A DNA stretch of 62,502 bases, from assembly GCF_035306705.1 (NCBI RefSeq), contig NZ_DATGNO010000147.1, positions 1 through 62,502 on the forward strand. Direction: 5' to 3'. Source of the DNA: Xanthomarina sp035306705 (GTDB lineage Bacteria > Bacteroidota > Bacteroidia > Flavobacteriales > Flavobacteriaceae). This document shows positions 17,519 through 25,045 of this stretch, in pieces (position 1 is the stretch's first letter; the number at the start of each line of letters is the position of its first letter). The notes beneath the pieces are model-generated. The model worked only from the letters and a program-made list of their open reading frames with translations, ran no database searches and was not told where the DNA came from. The translations under genes and the position numbers were made by a program.

Positions 17519-18826
17519 ATGAACTATATCCCAAACATTTTATTTGCTTTATTACTTATTGTAGGTCTGGGCTATTTTGCCAGGAATGTAAAAAAACTTA
17601 TCAGAAATATCAAGCTCGGGCAAGATGTTGATGTTAGCGATAATAAGTCGCAACGCTGGAAAAACATGGCCATGATAGCCTTAGGACAAAGCAAAATGGT
17701 TAAAAGACCAATTGCTGGTTTTCTGCACGTTGTAGTGTATGTTGGATTTGTGGTAATTAATATAGAATTATTAGAAATAGTTATAGACGGCTTGACCGGT
17801 TCCTGGAGAGTCTTTTCTTATTATCAGGAATTTTATGGTGTTTTAATAGGAACCTTCGAAGTGTTAGCTCTTTTGGTTTTCATATCTGTAACCATATTCT
17901 GGATTCGAAGAAACATTATAAAAATACGACGTTTTTGGAATAGTGAAATGACCAGCTGGCCAAAAAACGATGCCAATAACATTCTGTATTTTGAAATGGT
18001 GTTAATGACTCTTTTCTTGATTATGAATGCTACAGATATTCATTTTCAATTAATGAATTCTGGAAACGTTGTTTCTCAATTTATAGCGCCATGGTTTAGC
18101 AGTCTACCGGATACAACCGTCCACATTATAGAACGTACAGCTTGGTGGTTACATATAATTGGAATTTTGGTTTTCTTAAACTACTTATATTTTTCTAAAC
18201 ACTTACATATTCTATTGGCATTTCCAAATACCTATTATGGAAAGGTAAAACCTAAGGGACAATTTAATAATCTTGCGGCTGTTACCAAAGAGGTTAAAAT
18301 GATGATGGATCCAAATGTCGATCCCTTTGCTGCGCCGCCAGAAGGAGCAGAGGCCGAAATGCCTGCAAAATTTGGAGCAAGCGATGTACAAGATTTAAGT
18401 TGGGTGCAATTATTGAATGCTTATACCTGTACCGAATGCGGACGTTGTACGAGTGAATGTCCTGCCAATTTAACCGGAAAGAAATTGTCTCCTAGAAAAA
18501 TCATGATGGATACCAGAGACAGATTGGAAGAGGTTGGTAAAAACATGGATGCTAATAATGGTGTATTTAAAGATGATGGCAAACAACTTTTAGGCGATTA
18601 TATAACTGCCGAAGAACTTTGGGCATGTACTACCTGCAATGCCTGCGTTGAAGCCTGTCCGGTAAGCATCGATCCTTTATCTATTATTATCGATATGAGA
18701 CGTTATTTGGTTATGGAGCAAAGTGCCGCTCCAATGGAACTTAATAATATGATGACAAATATTGAAAACAACGGAGCACCATGGCCTTATAATCAAATGG
18801 ATAGATTGAATTGGAAAGACGAATAG
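17519..18826 (+). CDS. Membrane-bound 4Fe-4S oxidoreductase subunit (HdrC/HdrE-like fusion)
   Basis: The 435-residue protein has about five hydrophobic membrane helices in the first 240 residues, with histidines that could bind heme (FLHVVVYVGF, WWLHIIGI). A cytosolic ferredoxin-like domain follows with two complete 4Fe-4S motifs: Cys304/307/310/314 in CTECGRCTSECP and Cys370/373/376/380 in CTTCNACVEACP. The layout resembles a heme-b membrane subunit (NarI/HdrE) joined to an HdrC-type electron carrier. The partner CCG-type protein is two genes downstream. It probably passes electrons to or from the menaquinone pool. The electron donor is unknown. Confidence 0.88.
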   Translation: MNYIPNILFALLLIVGLGYFARNVKKLIRNIKLGQDVDVSDNKSQRWKNMAMIALGQSKMVKRPIAGFLHVVVYVGFVVINIELLEIVIDGLTGSWRVFSYYQEFYGVLIGTFEVLALLVFISVTIFWIRRNIIKIRRFWNSEMTSWPKNDANNILYFEMVLMTLFLIMNATDIHFQLMNSGNVVSQFIAPWFSSLPDTTVHIIERTAWWLHIIGILVFLNYLYFSKHLHILLAFPNTYYGKVKPKGQFNNLAAVTKEVKMMMDPNVDPFAAPPEGAEAEMPAKFGASDVQDLSWVQLLNAYTCTECGRCTSECPANLTGKKLSPRKIMMDTRDRLEEVGKNMDANNGVFKDDGKQLLGDYITAEELWACTTCNACVEACPVSIDPLSIIIDMRRYLVMEQSAAPMELNNMMTNIENNGAPWPYNQMDRLNWKDE

Positions 18827-18829
18827 CTA

Positions 18830-18849
18830 ATTCCTTCGTAGTCAGGAAT
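18830..18849. repeat. Short dyad ATTCCT..AGGAAT
   Basis: ATTCCT (18830-18835) and AGGAAT (18844-18849) form a 6-bp inverted repeat right after the Fe-S gene. Similar ATTCCTG/CAGGAAT dyads occur at 19365-19382 and 55005-55021. Confidence 0.4.
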
Positions 18850-18913
18850 ATCAATCTAGTAATATTTATATATTGAAATAATTAAAAAGACAACTGCTTT
18901 TGCAGGCATTTAT

Positions 18914-19360
18914 ATGAAAAGAGAAGACGCAGACAAATTATTACACGAAAAAGTAGAAGCAGGTGAAAAGGTAAGTCCGATTTTGCCAAAAGGGATTAAA
19001 AATTATTTAATAGATATAGACGGAACCATCTGTGACGACATTCCAAACGAAGAACCGGAACGTATGTTAACAGCAGCAGTTTATCCAGATGCCTTAGAAA
19101 CATGCAATAAATGGTATGAAGATGGTCATCTAATTTGTTTTTTCACATCTAGATTGGAAGAACATAGAGCTTATACCGAAACTTGGTTAGAAAAACATGG
19201 CTTTAAATACCATAGTTTACTCATGGGAAAACCTCGTGGAGGCAATTATCATTGGATAGATAACCATTTGGTGAAAGCTACCAGATACAAAGGAAAATTT
19301 ACAGATTTAGTAGATAAAAAGGCAACCATCCAAGTTTTTGATGATGGTGATAATGAGTAA
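18914..19360 (+). CDS. Small HAD-like phosphatase-fold protein
   Basis: This 148-residue protein has a HAD core: DIDGTIC with Asp34/Asp36, motif II Thr78/Ser79 in FFTSRLEEHR, and Lys106 in MGKPRGG. The arrangement, with R..YTETWLEKHGFKY between motifs II and III, resembles the short capless LNS2 or capsule-biosynthesis HAD proteins. A late acidic motif IV is not obvious, though Asp116 or Asp142-144 could serve. Homologues are sometimes labelled phosphoheptose isomerase by automatic pipelines, and nothing in the sequence supports that. It is conserved in position between the two parts of an iron-sulfur oxidoreductase. The function is unknown. Confidence 0.8.
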   Translation: MKREDADKLLHEKVEAGEKVSPILPKGIKNYLIDIDGTICDDIPNEEPERMLTAAVYPDALETCNKWYEDGHLICFFTSRLEEHRAYTETWLEKHGFKYHSLLMGKPRGGNYHWIDNHLVKATRYKGKFTDLVDKKATIQVFDDGDNE

Positions 19361-19364
19361 CAAG

Positions 19365-19382
19365 TTCCTGTATATGCAGGAA
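19365..19382. repeat. Short hairpin TTCCTG..CAGGAA
   Basis: TTCCTG (19365-19370) pairs with CAGGAA (19377-19382) around a 6-base loop just after the HAD gene. It has no T-run. It belongs to the same family of small dyads as 18830-18849 and 55005-55021. Confidence 0.45.
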
Positions 19383-19429
19383 ATCAAAGATTCAGCGTAG
19401 CTAATCTCATAATTAAAGCATTTAATACA

Positions 19430-20221
19430 ATGAGCGAACAATTAAAAGTGCCAACCATGGCGCAATGTATGGCTGAAGGCAGAGAACCGGAAATTTTATT
19501 TTGGGTTGGTGCTGCTGGAAGTTACGACGATAGAGCAAAAAAAATAACAAGAGCTTTTGTTAAGATTCTAAATAAAGCTAATGTTGATTTTGCTGTTTTA
19601 GGAACAGAAGAAAGTTCAACAGGCGATTTGGCCAAACGCGCAGGAAACGAATTTTTGTTTCAAATGCAGGCCATTTCAAATATTGAAATTTTAAATGCCT
19701 ATCAAGTAAAACGAATCGTAACTACAGATCCACATTCTTTCAATACTTTAAAAAATGAATATCCAGAACTTGGAGGTCATTTTCAAGTACAACATCATAC
19801 AGAGTTTATTAATGAACTTTTAAAATCTGGAAAATTAACCTTAGGAAAAACTTCGCATTTAAGTGGTAATCGCATTACATTTCACGATCCTTGTTACTTA
19901 GGTCGTGGAAACGATATTTATGAAGCTCCTCGACAATTGCTAAAAACCTTAGGCGTGGAATTGGTAGAAATGAAGCGCAACCGAAATTCTGCGCTTTGCT
20001 GTGGAGCTGGAGGTGCACAAATGTTCAAGGAACCAGAAAAAGGAGATAAAGATATCAATGTTTTAAGAACAGAAGATGCTCTGGAAATTAAACCAAATAT
20101 TATTGCAACGGGTTGTCCTTATTGCAATACCATGCTGACGGATGGTGTAAAAGCCAAAGAAAAAGAAGAAAGTATCCAAGTGTTGGATATTGCAGAACTA
20201 ATTGCAAACTCACTAGAATAA
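19430..20221 (+). CDS. CCG-domain (HdrB/GlpC-like) iron-sulfur oxidoreductase subunit
   Basis: This 263-residue protein carries one complete cysteine-rich CCG domain: Cys155 (HDPCYLGRG), Cys190-Cys191-Gly192 (ALCCGAGGAQ) and Cys229/Cys232 (GCPYCN). In heterodisulfide reductase and GlpC/LldE proteins this motif binds an unusual 4Fe-4S cluster at the catalytic site. The N-terminal half has the fold of the first CCG repeat but has lost its cysteines. It is the natural partner of the membrane Fe-S protein at 17519-18826. Together they resemble a split HdrDE-like, quinone-linked complex. The next gene starts 2 bases after the stop. Confidence 0.9.
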   Translation: MSEQLKVPTMAQCMAEGREPEILFWVGAAGSYDDRAKKITRAFVKILNKANVDFAVLGTEESSTGDLAKRAGNEFLFQMQAISNIEILNAYQVKRIVTTDPHSFNTLKNEYPELGGHFQVQHHTEFINELLKSGKLTLGKTSHLSGNRITFHDPCYLGRGNDIYEAPRQLLKTLGVELVEMKRNRNSALCCGAGGAQMFKEPEKGDKDINVLRTEDALEIKPNIIATGCPYCNTMLTDGVKAKEKEESIQVLDIAELIANSLE

Positions 20222-20223
20222 AC

Positions 20224-20709
20224 ATGTTAGTAGATTTTAATACCTTACCCGAAGAGTCCAAAGTTTGGATTTATCAATGCAACCGTTCTTTTACGGATAA
20301 CGAAATAATGGAGCTCGAAACCAAATTGGATATCTTTATAGAAAATTGGACGGCTCATGGCAGCGACTTGCAAGCGGGCTACAAAATAGTTTACAAACGC
20401 TTTATTGTTATTGGATTGGATCAGCAAGTAGGTGCAGCCACAGGTTGTTCTATTGACGCTTCCGTACATTTTATTCAAGGATTGGAAAAGGAATACCAAG
20501 TGGATCTTTTGGATAAAATGAATGTCTCCTATAAACAAGGAGAATTCATAGCCTATAAAACTTTGATCGATTTCAAGAAAATGGCCAAGGAAAAAGCCGT
20601 GTCTAAAAACACCATCGTATTTAATAATTTGGTTGTAAATATTGCAGAATTCAACGAAAATTGGGAAGTTCCTGCAAGCGATAGTTGGCACAGCCGATTT
20701 TTAAAATAA
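20224..20709 (+). CDS. Conserved flavobacterial protein of unknown function (often labelled ABC transporter ATPase)
   Basis: The protein has 161 residues from the ATG at 20224, which follows the Fe-S gene stop by 2 bases. A longer frame back to 20113 would overlap that gene deeply and is not believed. Homologues in flavobacteria are commonly labelled ABC transporter ATPase, but the sequence has no Walker A loop, no LSGGQ signature and no Walker B. I see a compact alpha/beta protein with Trp24-type aromatics, a GCSIDASVHFIQ segment near the middle and a C-terminal NWEVPASDSWHSRFL. Tight coupling to the Fe-S gene suggests a linked role. No function is assigned. Confidence 0.8.
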   Translation: MLVDFNTLPEESKVWIYQCNRSFTDNEIMELETKLDIFIENWTAHGSDLQAGYKIVYKRFIVIGLDQQVGAATGCSIDASVHFIQGLEKEYQVDLLDKMNVSYKQGEFIAYKTLIDFKKMAKEKAVSKNTIVFNNLVVNIAEFNENWEVPASDSWHSRFLK

Positions 20710-20735
20710 TTTTTTTTTAAATAACGTAGTTATAC

Positions 20736-20769
20736 AAAGCTTGAATTTTTATTCAAGCTTTTTTTTTGT
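20736..20769 (+). terminator. Intrinsic terminator after the Fe-S gene cluster
   Basis: An 11-bp stem (20736-20746 with 20751-20761) with a TTTT loop runs into a stretch of T residues. It ends the plus-strand transcript. With its A-rich left flank it may also help stop the converging XRE gene. Confidence 0.9.
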
Positions 20770-21167
20770 CAAAAATCTTCAAAACTTTTAAAGCTTCCAT
20801 CAGAATAAAATATAACAATACGCTCAATCGTTTTTTCTGAAGTGCTGTTTCTTTCTATTCGTTTTATTTCTGAAACGACATTTGTTGGTTTTGTTTCCTT
20901 CACAGGATTCTCAAAATCAATTTCACCTTGAACGTTATCTTTTCCTGGAAATAGACCTTTGCCGTTTAATAGCCAATATAATTCTACTTCTGGAAAAGTG
21001 GAGATTACTTTCATAACAAAATCCAAACTAGGTTTGTTTCTTCCAGATAGGATATGGGAAATACTAGAACGTTGCACTCCAATTTTTTCTGCGAAAGAAG
21101 AGGCGTTTTCATTGTAAAAATCAATCACTTTTTGGAGCCTTATTATAAAATCCTCATTGTTTATCAT
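20769..21167 (-). CDS. XRE-family helix-turn-helix transcriptional regulator
   Basis: The protein has 132 residues from the ATG at 21167. A GTG three codons upstream is possible. The N-terminal Cro/CI-type HTH is clear: ASSFAEKIGVQRSSISHILSGRNKPSLDFV covers helices 2-4 at roughly residues 22-52. The C-terminal half is polar and ends in VIFYSDGSFKSFEDF. It is divergent from the M14 enzyme gene. The palindrome TTACAAATGTAA lies over its own predicted -7 box (21198-21205), and related sites lie in front of the other gene, so it probably represses both. Confidence 0.9.
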   Translation of the reverse strand: MINNEDFIIRLQKVIDFYNENASSFAEKIGVQRSSISHILSGRNKPSLDFVMKVISTFPEVELYWLLNGKGLFPGKDNVQGEIDFENPVKETKPTNVVSEIKRIERNSTSEKTIERIVIFYSDGSFKSFEDF

Positions 21168-21193
21168 TGTAAACACTTTGTTAAATAGTTCTA

Positions 21194-21207
21194 TTTACAA
21201 ATGTAAC
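21194..21207. promoter_or_regulatory. Palindromic operator overlapping the XRE gene -7 box
   Basis: TTACA-AA-TGTAA (21195-21206) is a perfect dyad around its centre. On the minus strand TACATTTG (plus 21198-21205) inside it is an exact TAnnTTTG -7 element about 30 bases before the XRE ATG. A regulator bound here would block its own promoter. Confidence 0.6.
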
Positions 21208-21382
21208 AATTATAATGTAATATGTACTATTGTTTTAGAAATAAGTCATATTTCATATAAATTAATACTTTATATAGTTACATATAACTTATTGAATTAG
21301 AGCATTTAAGCTAATTAAATATATCCTAACTAATATTTAGTATTATAGCTGTTTACAAGACTTATTAATCCCATTTAACATG

Positions 21383-21455
21383 ACTATAAATGTAAACAGA
21401 ATTCATTCGTTTTCTTGTTTACAAATGTAAATTGTTATTTGTTTACATTTGTATC
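21383..21455. promoter_or_regulatory. Operator cluster and -7 box upstream of the M14 enzyme gene
   Basis: A perfect dyad TTTACA-AA-TGTAAA lies at 21418-21431. A second site, TTTACATTTGTATC, lies at 21442-21455, and a half-site ending ATGTAAA lies at 21383-21396. The second site contains the -7 box TACATTTG (21444-21451). Transcription would begin about 10 bases before the ATG at 21468. The sites share the motif found in front of the divergent XRE gene. Confidence 0.6.
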
Positions 21456-21467
21456 AAACCATTTTCA

Positions 21468-22628
21468 ATGACTAAAGACTATTTAAAAACCGGTTACGAT
21501 TCTTATAAAGAAATACAACTTAAAAATCGATACATCCATAATGATCATATCCAGCCTTTAATTGAAAATTTGAAAAGCTATTTTAAAATTGAACAGATTG
21601 GAAACTCAGTTTTAAATGCTCCCATCCATTCCATAAAAATTGGACATGGTCCTAAAAAGGTATTATTATGGTCTCAAATGCACGGTAACGAAAGCACAAC
21701 TACCAAGGCTATTTTTGATATTTGTAACGTTTTTGCTTTAGATGGTTCTGAAAACATTCAGCACATACTCAACAGTTCTACCATACTTATTGTTCCTATT
21801 TTAAATCCGGATGGCGCCAAGCTATATACCAGGCTTAATGCCAACGAAATAGATTTAAATAGAGATGCAAAAAACTTATCGCAACCTGAAAGTGTCATTT
21901 TACGGGACTTATTTAATAACTTTAAGCCAGACTTTTGTTTTAACTTACATGGACAAAGAACCTTGTTTGGAGCAGGGCAGACCAATAAGTCTGCAACCTT
22001 ATCATTCCTATCTCCAGCTCAAGACGAAGCTTGTACTTTAACCCATACGCGTAAAAAGTCTATGGAAGTTATAGTTGCTATGAATACATTATTGCAAGAT
22101 CAAATTCCCAATCAAATTGGTATTTACGACGATGCATTTAATGATAATTGCGTAGGGGACACTTTCCAGTCTTTAAATACGCCTACTATTTTGTTTGAAG
22201 CTGGTCATTTTAAAGACGATTATAATCGTGAAATCACTAGATTTTATATGTTTCAGGCCCTTCTGTATGGTTTGTATTATATAGCCAATAACAAGGTGTC
22301 CGGTACTGGATTTGAGCCATATTTTAGTATCCCAGAGAATTGTAAGAATCATTTTGATGTTATTATTAGACAAGCTAAAATTGTAAGTGAAAATGGCGAA
22401 GAGATTGTGGATATCGCTATTCAATATCAAGAGGTTTTAAAAAATAATGCCATAGATTTTATGCCTAAAATTGAAAGAATAGGGGATTTGAATTCTTATT
22501 TCGGACATAAAGAAATTTCGGCCAATAAATGTGAAGTTCTAATAAATAACCAGAAAAATTTTATAGTTGGACATGAAATTGAGGAGGTTTTTATAGATAA
22601 CATTAAATATCCATTAAAATTAACATAA
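21468..22628 (+). CDS. M14-family zinc carboxypeptidase-like protein (AstE/carboxypeptidase fold)
   Basis: The protein has 386 residues from the ATG at 21468. The upstream TTG at 21432 lies inside the operator and promoter region and is rejected. The zinc site is complete: His72 and Glu75 in QMHGNES, and His161 in FNLHGQR. Also present are NPDG (113-116), NRD (131-133) and the catalytic Glu244 in ILFEAGHF. There is no signal peptide, so it is cytosolic. M14 members remove C-terminal residues from peptides or deacylate small molecules. The substrate is not evident. It is divergent from an XRE regulator and followed by an Lrp-type gene. Confidence 0.88.
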   Translation: MTKDYLKTGYDSYKEIQLKNRYIHNDHIQPLIENLKSYFKIEQIGNSVLNAPIHSIKIGHGPKKVLLWSQMHGNESTTTKAIFDICNVFALDGSENIQHILNSSTILIVPILNPDGAKLYTRLNANEIDLNRDAKNLSQPESVILRDLFNNFKPDFCFNLHGQRTLFGAGQTNKSATLSFLSPAQDEACTLTHTRKKSMEVIVAMNTLLQDQIPNQIGIYDDAFNDNCVGDTFQSLNTPTILFEAGHFKDDYNREITRFYMFQALLYGLYYIANNKVSGTGFEPYFSIPENCKNHFDVIIRQAKIVSENGEEIVDIAIQYQEVLKNNAIDFMPKIERIGDLNSYFGHKEISANKCEVLINNQKNFIVGHEIEEVFIDNIKYPLKLT

Positions 22629-22642
22629 TCTTAAATTAAGAT
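22628..22642. promoter_or_regulatory. 15-bp palindrome, candidate Lrp/AsnC operator
   Basis: ATCTTAA-A-TTAAGAT is a perfect 15-base palindrome that overlaps the end of the M14 gene stop and lies 25 bases before the -7 box of the Lrp gene. Its length fits the 15-bp sites used by Lrp-family dimers, so autoregulation is possible. Confidence 0.35.
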
Positions 22643-22666
22643 GTATAAAAATCAGTAATAATGTAT

Positions 22667-22674
22667 TATTTTTG
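22667..22674 (+). promoter_or_regulatory. Candidate -7 box of the lrp-like gene
   Basis: TATTTTTG matches TAnnTTTG exactly and ends 24 bases before the ATG at 22699. A -33 TTG at the right distance is not seen. Confidence 0.4.
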
Positions 22675-22698
22675 TGTTTTATTTAAAAAAAACTAAAA

Positions 22699-23178
22699 AT
22701 GGCGAAAATTAAGTTAGATGAAATCGATCATCAAATTTTAGATATGTTAATTGAAAACACAAGAATTCCTTTTACTGATATAGCGAAAAAACTATCCATT
22801 TCAGCAGGAACCATTCATGTTAGAGTGAAAAAAATGGAAGATTCAGGAATTATTAAGGGCTCTTCGTTAACTTTGGATTATAGAAAGCTCGGTTATTCTT
22901 TTATAGCTTATGTAGGTGTTTTTCTTCAAAAAACGTCGCAAACTAAATTTGTTTTAGAGCGAATTAACGAAATACCTTTTATTACTGTTGCACATATTAC
23001 TACTGGAAAATTTAACATCTTCTGCAAAATTAGAGCAAAGGATACAGAACATGCCAAGGACATTATTTTCATGTTAGACGATATAGAAGGAGTTTACAGA
23101 ACGGAAACCATGATATCTTTAGAAGAGAGCTTGAACGATAAAAAACGTTTAATGCATTCTATTTTTAACGATATGTAA
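22699..23178 (+). CDS. Lrp/AsnC-family transcriptional regulator
   Basis: This 159-residue feast/famine regulator opens with IDHQILDMLIENTRIPFTDI and an HTH at about 20-48 (ISAGTIHVRVKKMEDSGIIKG). An RAM ligand-binding domain occupies 65-150, with the usual AHITTGKFNIFCKIRAKD segment. Such proteins form octamers and sense amino acids or related small molecules. It stands alone between two promoters and a terminator. A perfect palindrome (22628-22642) upstream may be its own operator. The effector is unknown. Confidence 0.95.
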   Translation: MAKIKLDEIDHQILDMLIENTRIPFTDIAKKLSISAGTIHVRVKKMEDSGIIKGSSLTLDYRKLGYSFIAYVGVFLQKTSQTKFVLERINEIPFITVAHITTGKFNIFCKIRAKDTEHAKDIIFMLDDIEGVYRTETMISLEESLNDKKRLMHSIFNDM

Positions 23179-23201
23179 TTAGATTTCAAATATAAAATTT
23201 A

Positions 23202-23230
23202 AAAGGCTGTCATGAAAGACAGTCTTTTTT
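23202..23230 (+). terminator. Intrinsic terminator after the lrp-like gene
   Basis: A 10-bp stem (23202-23211 with 23218-23227) with one G-T pair and a 6-base loop is followed by six T residues. Confidence 0.88.
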
Positions 23231-23336
23231 ATTTAGAATATTTTTGAATGCGTGGTTTTTTATTATTGTAAATCCAATGCAAATTATAGCATTCAAATAA
23301 GCTCATTTTTTTGTATTTTTAAGCAAACTTTATACT

Positions 23337-24014
23337 ATGAATCCTGTTATTTCAGAAGAACTCTTTGAATTTTTACTAAACCTCGAAAAAAATAATAATC
23401 GCGATTGGTTTAACGACCATAAAGATGAATTTAAAAATATAGAAAAGAAGACCAAATTGTTTTTTAATGCGGCATTAGAGAATTTAAGTGTTCATGACGA
23501 TATTGAAAAGTTAAAAGTATTTAGGATTTATCGTGATGTGCGATTTTCAAAAAACAAATTACCTTATAAAATTCATTTTAGTGGATCCTTCAAAAGAAAA
23601 AAACCAGAATTTCGAGGGGGTTACTATTTGCATCTCGCACCAAACAACAAATCGTTTATGGCTACTGGGTTTTGGGAGCCAAATAAAGAAGATCTACTTC
23701 GGATCCGTAAAGAGTTTGAAATGGACGATACTGAAATCAGGGAAATTATTTCCAATAAAAAATTCAATGAAGTTTGGGGAGATTTTGAGGGAGACGAGTT
23801 AAAAACAGCGCCTAGAGGCTTTGATAAAGAGCATCCTGCCATAGATTTAATTCGAAAAAAGCAATATATCTTCACCAAAAATTATAGCGATAAACAAGTG
23901 CTTGACCCTAACTTTTTAGATGAAGTAAATACTGCATTTAAAGCTATTAGGCCTTATTTTAATTATATGAGCGATGTACTTACAACCAATTTAAATGGTG
24001 AAAGAATTATTTAA
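23337..24014 (+). CDS. DUF2461 domain-containing protein
   Basis: This 225-residue protein matches the DUF2461 (TIGR02453) family over its whole length. It begins LFEFLLNLEKNNNRDWFNDHK, has the conserved RDVRFSKNKLPYK segment, then FRGGYYLHLAPN and a late basic LIRKKQYIFTK. The family is widespread in bacteria and fungi and has no established function. The pattern of conserved Arg/Trp/His suggests a nucleotide or phosphate ligand, but that is a guess. The 3' end overlaps the converging GreA-like gene by 8 bases. Confidence 0.9.
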   Translation: MNPVISEELFEFLLNLEKNNNRDWFNDHKDEFKNIEKKTKLFFNAALENLSVHDDIEKLKVFRIYRDVRFSKNKLPYKIHFSGSFKRKKPEFRGGYYLHLAPNNKSFMATGFWEPNKEDLLRIRKEFEMDDTEIREIISNKKFNEVWGDFEGDELKTAPRGFDKEHPAIDLIRKKQYIFTKNYSDKQVLDPNFLDEVNTAFKAIRPYFNYMSDVLTTNLNGERII

Positions 24015-24453
24015 TTTCGCTTATAGTAAATGTATTGTTGTTAAAGGAAAGAGATTCTCCAACAGTTTTGTTTTTAAGCAATTGCCCAATAGGGGAGTTT
24101 AAGGATATGCCAAGATAAGAAACCCCGTCAATTTCTATTTTTCCAACACTTATAGCTATAAAAAAGTTATTGGAAGTAGTTTTGACCAAACTTCCTAAAA
24201 CCACATTGTCATTTACCGTTTTGAAATTTATTAAATTCAACACATCCAACATTTTAGTGGCATCACTTAAATATTGTGAATTTAATTCCAAATCGTTAAA
24301 TAGTTTTCCGTTGCCGGAATCGTCTCCTTCGTCATTGCTTTTATCGTTATTCTCAATAGATTCTTTAATGGTTTCTATTTCGTATTTATAACTTGCAATA
24401 CGTTTGTTTACATAGCTATAACAAGCTTGTAACAACTGTTCTTTTATATTCAT
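24007..24453 (-). CDS. GreA/GreB-like transcription factor, divergent
   Basis: This 148-residue protein has the two-part Gre layout. An N-terminal helical region of about 75 residues carries an acidic tip (NDEGDDSGNGK, 40-50). A C-terminal FKBP-like domain holds VVLGSLVKTTSNNFF and the family signature SLNSPIGQLLKNKTVGESL. Gre factors enter the RNA polymerase secondary channel, and acidic residues at the coiled-coil tip drive transcript cleavage. This one has a shorter coiled coil and may be a modulator. Pipelines often label this family 3-oxoacyl-ACP synthase, which the sequence does not support. It follows the 133-residue gene by 3 bases. Confidence 0.82.
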   Translation of the reverse strand: MNIKEQLLQACYSYVNKRIASYKYEIETIKESIENNDKSNDEGDDSGNGKLFNDLELNSQYLSDATKMLDVLNLINFKTVNDNVVLGSLVKTTSNNFFIAISVGKIEIDGVSYLGISLNSPIGQLLKNKTVGESLSFNNNTFTISEIK

Positions 24454-24456
24454 ATT

Positions 24457-24858
24457 TCACGCAAATATAGGACGAAAAACTTGAATATTGTTAATTAATC
24501 TTTCTTTAACCAAATGCATCATCCGTTTATTTAATGCCGAAGAATTCGTGATATAAAACTTGTATTCTTCCAAAGTAAATTGGCCAATAATCATTCCTTT
24601 TAAAGAGTTTCTAAACTTTATATCTCTCTGTATGGAATTTTCAATATAACTTATTTGTTTATCAGTTGTTAAGGTGAAAAAAACATTTTTGTGTTTGGAA
24701 GCGTAGTTTTTAAAAACCTCCACAAATAAATCATTTTGCAGTTGTAAAATAGGTCGTAAAGTAGCGTTTTGAAAACGCTCGTCGTCACTCATGGAATCAA
24801 AAAATAGCGTTGAAGAAATTGTGGGACGACATTCTTTTAAGTCTGTAGATCGGTTCAT
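24457..24858 (-). CDS. Conserved protein of unknown function (133 aa)
   Basis: The likely start is the ATG at 24858 (MNRSTDLKECRPTIS). The open frame continues 40 codons upstream, but that part has no ATG and lacks the composition of the rest. The protein is soluble and mostly helical, with ETLRPILQLQ-type (NATLRPILQLQNDLF) and KFRNSLKGMIIGQFT segments and a C-terminal NSSALNKRMMHLVKERL helix. I recall similar flavobacterial proteins labelled glyoxalase, but no metal-binding glyoxalase pattern is visible. It lies 3 bases before the GreA-like gene on the same strand, so the two are probably co-expressed. Confidence 0.75.
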   Translation of the reverse strand: MNRSTDLKECRPTISSTLFFDSMSDDERFQNATLRPILQLQNDLFVEVFKNYASKHKNVFFTLTTDKQISYIENSIQRDIKFRNSLKGMIIGQFTLEEYKFYITNSSALNKRMMHLVKERLINNIQVFRPIFA

Positions 24859-25008
24859 TTTAATAAGTTTTCTTAAAGTTAGAAATAATGATAATTGTTT
24901 TCCTGTAAATCCAATTTCAATATTAACAGGGTTATTAACAAATTGAAAAAAGCATGTAGGAATAGTGCGAAATAACAACCATTAAAACTGATGTATAGGA
25001 TTAAAAAC

Positions 25009-25016
25009 TATCTTTG
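25009..25016 (+). promoter_or_regulatory. Candidate -7 box of the thioesterase gene
   Basis: TATCTTTG matches TAnnTTTG exactly and ends 29 bases before the ATG at 25046. No good -33 TTG is present. Confidence 0.4.
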
Positions 25017-25045
25017 AATATTGGTAAATTAAAAAGACAGATGTT

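Noticed and set aside
20113..20223. N-terminal extension of the 161-aa protein
   Set aside because: It would overlap the conserved CCG motif region of the previous gene. The ATG at 20224, 2 bases after the stop, is the natural start.
20245..20691. 148-codon open frame antisense to the 161-aa gene after the CCG protein
   Set aside because: It lies wholly inside a gene with better context. Its translation is rich in Phe, Ile and Cys with no recognisable domain, which is typical of the antisense of AT-rich coding DNA.
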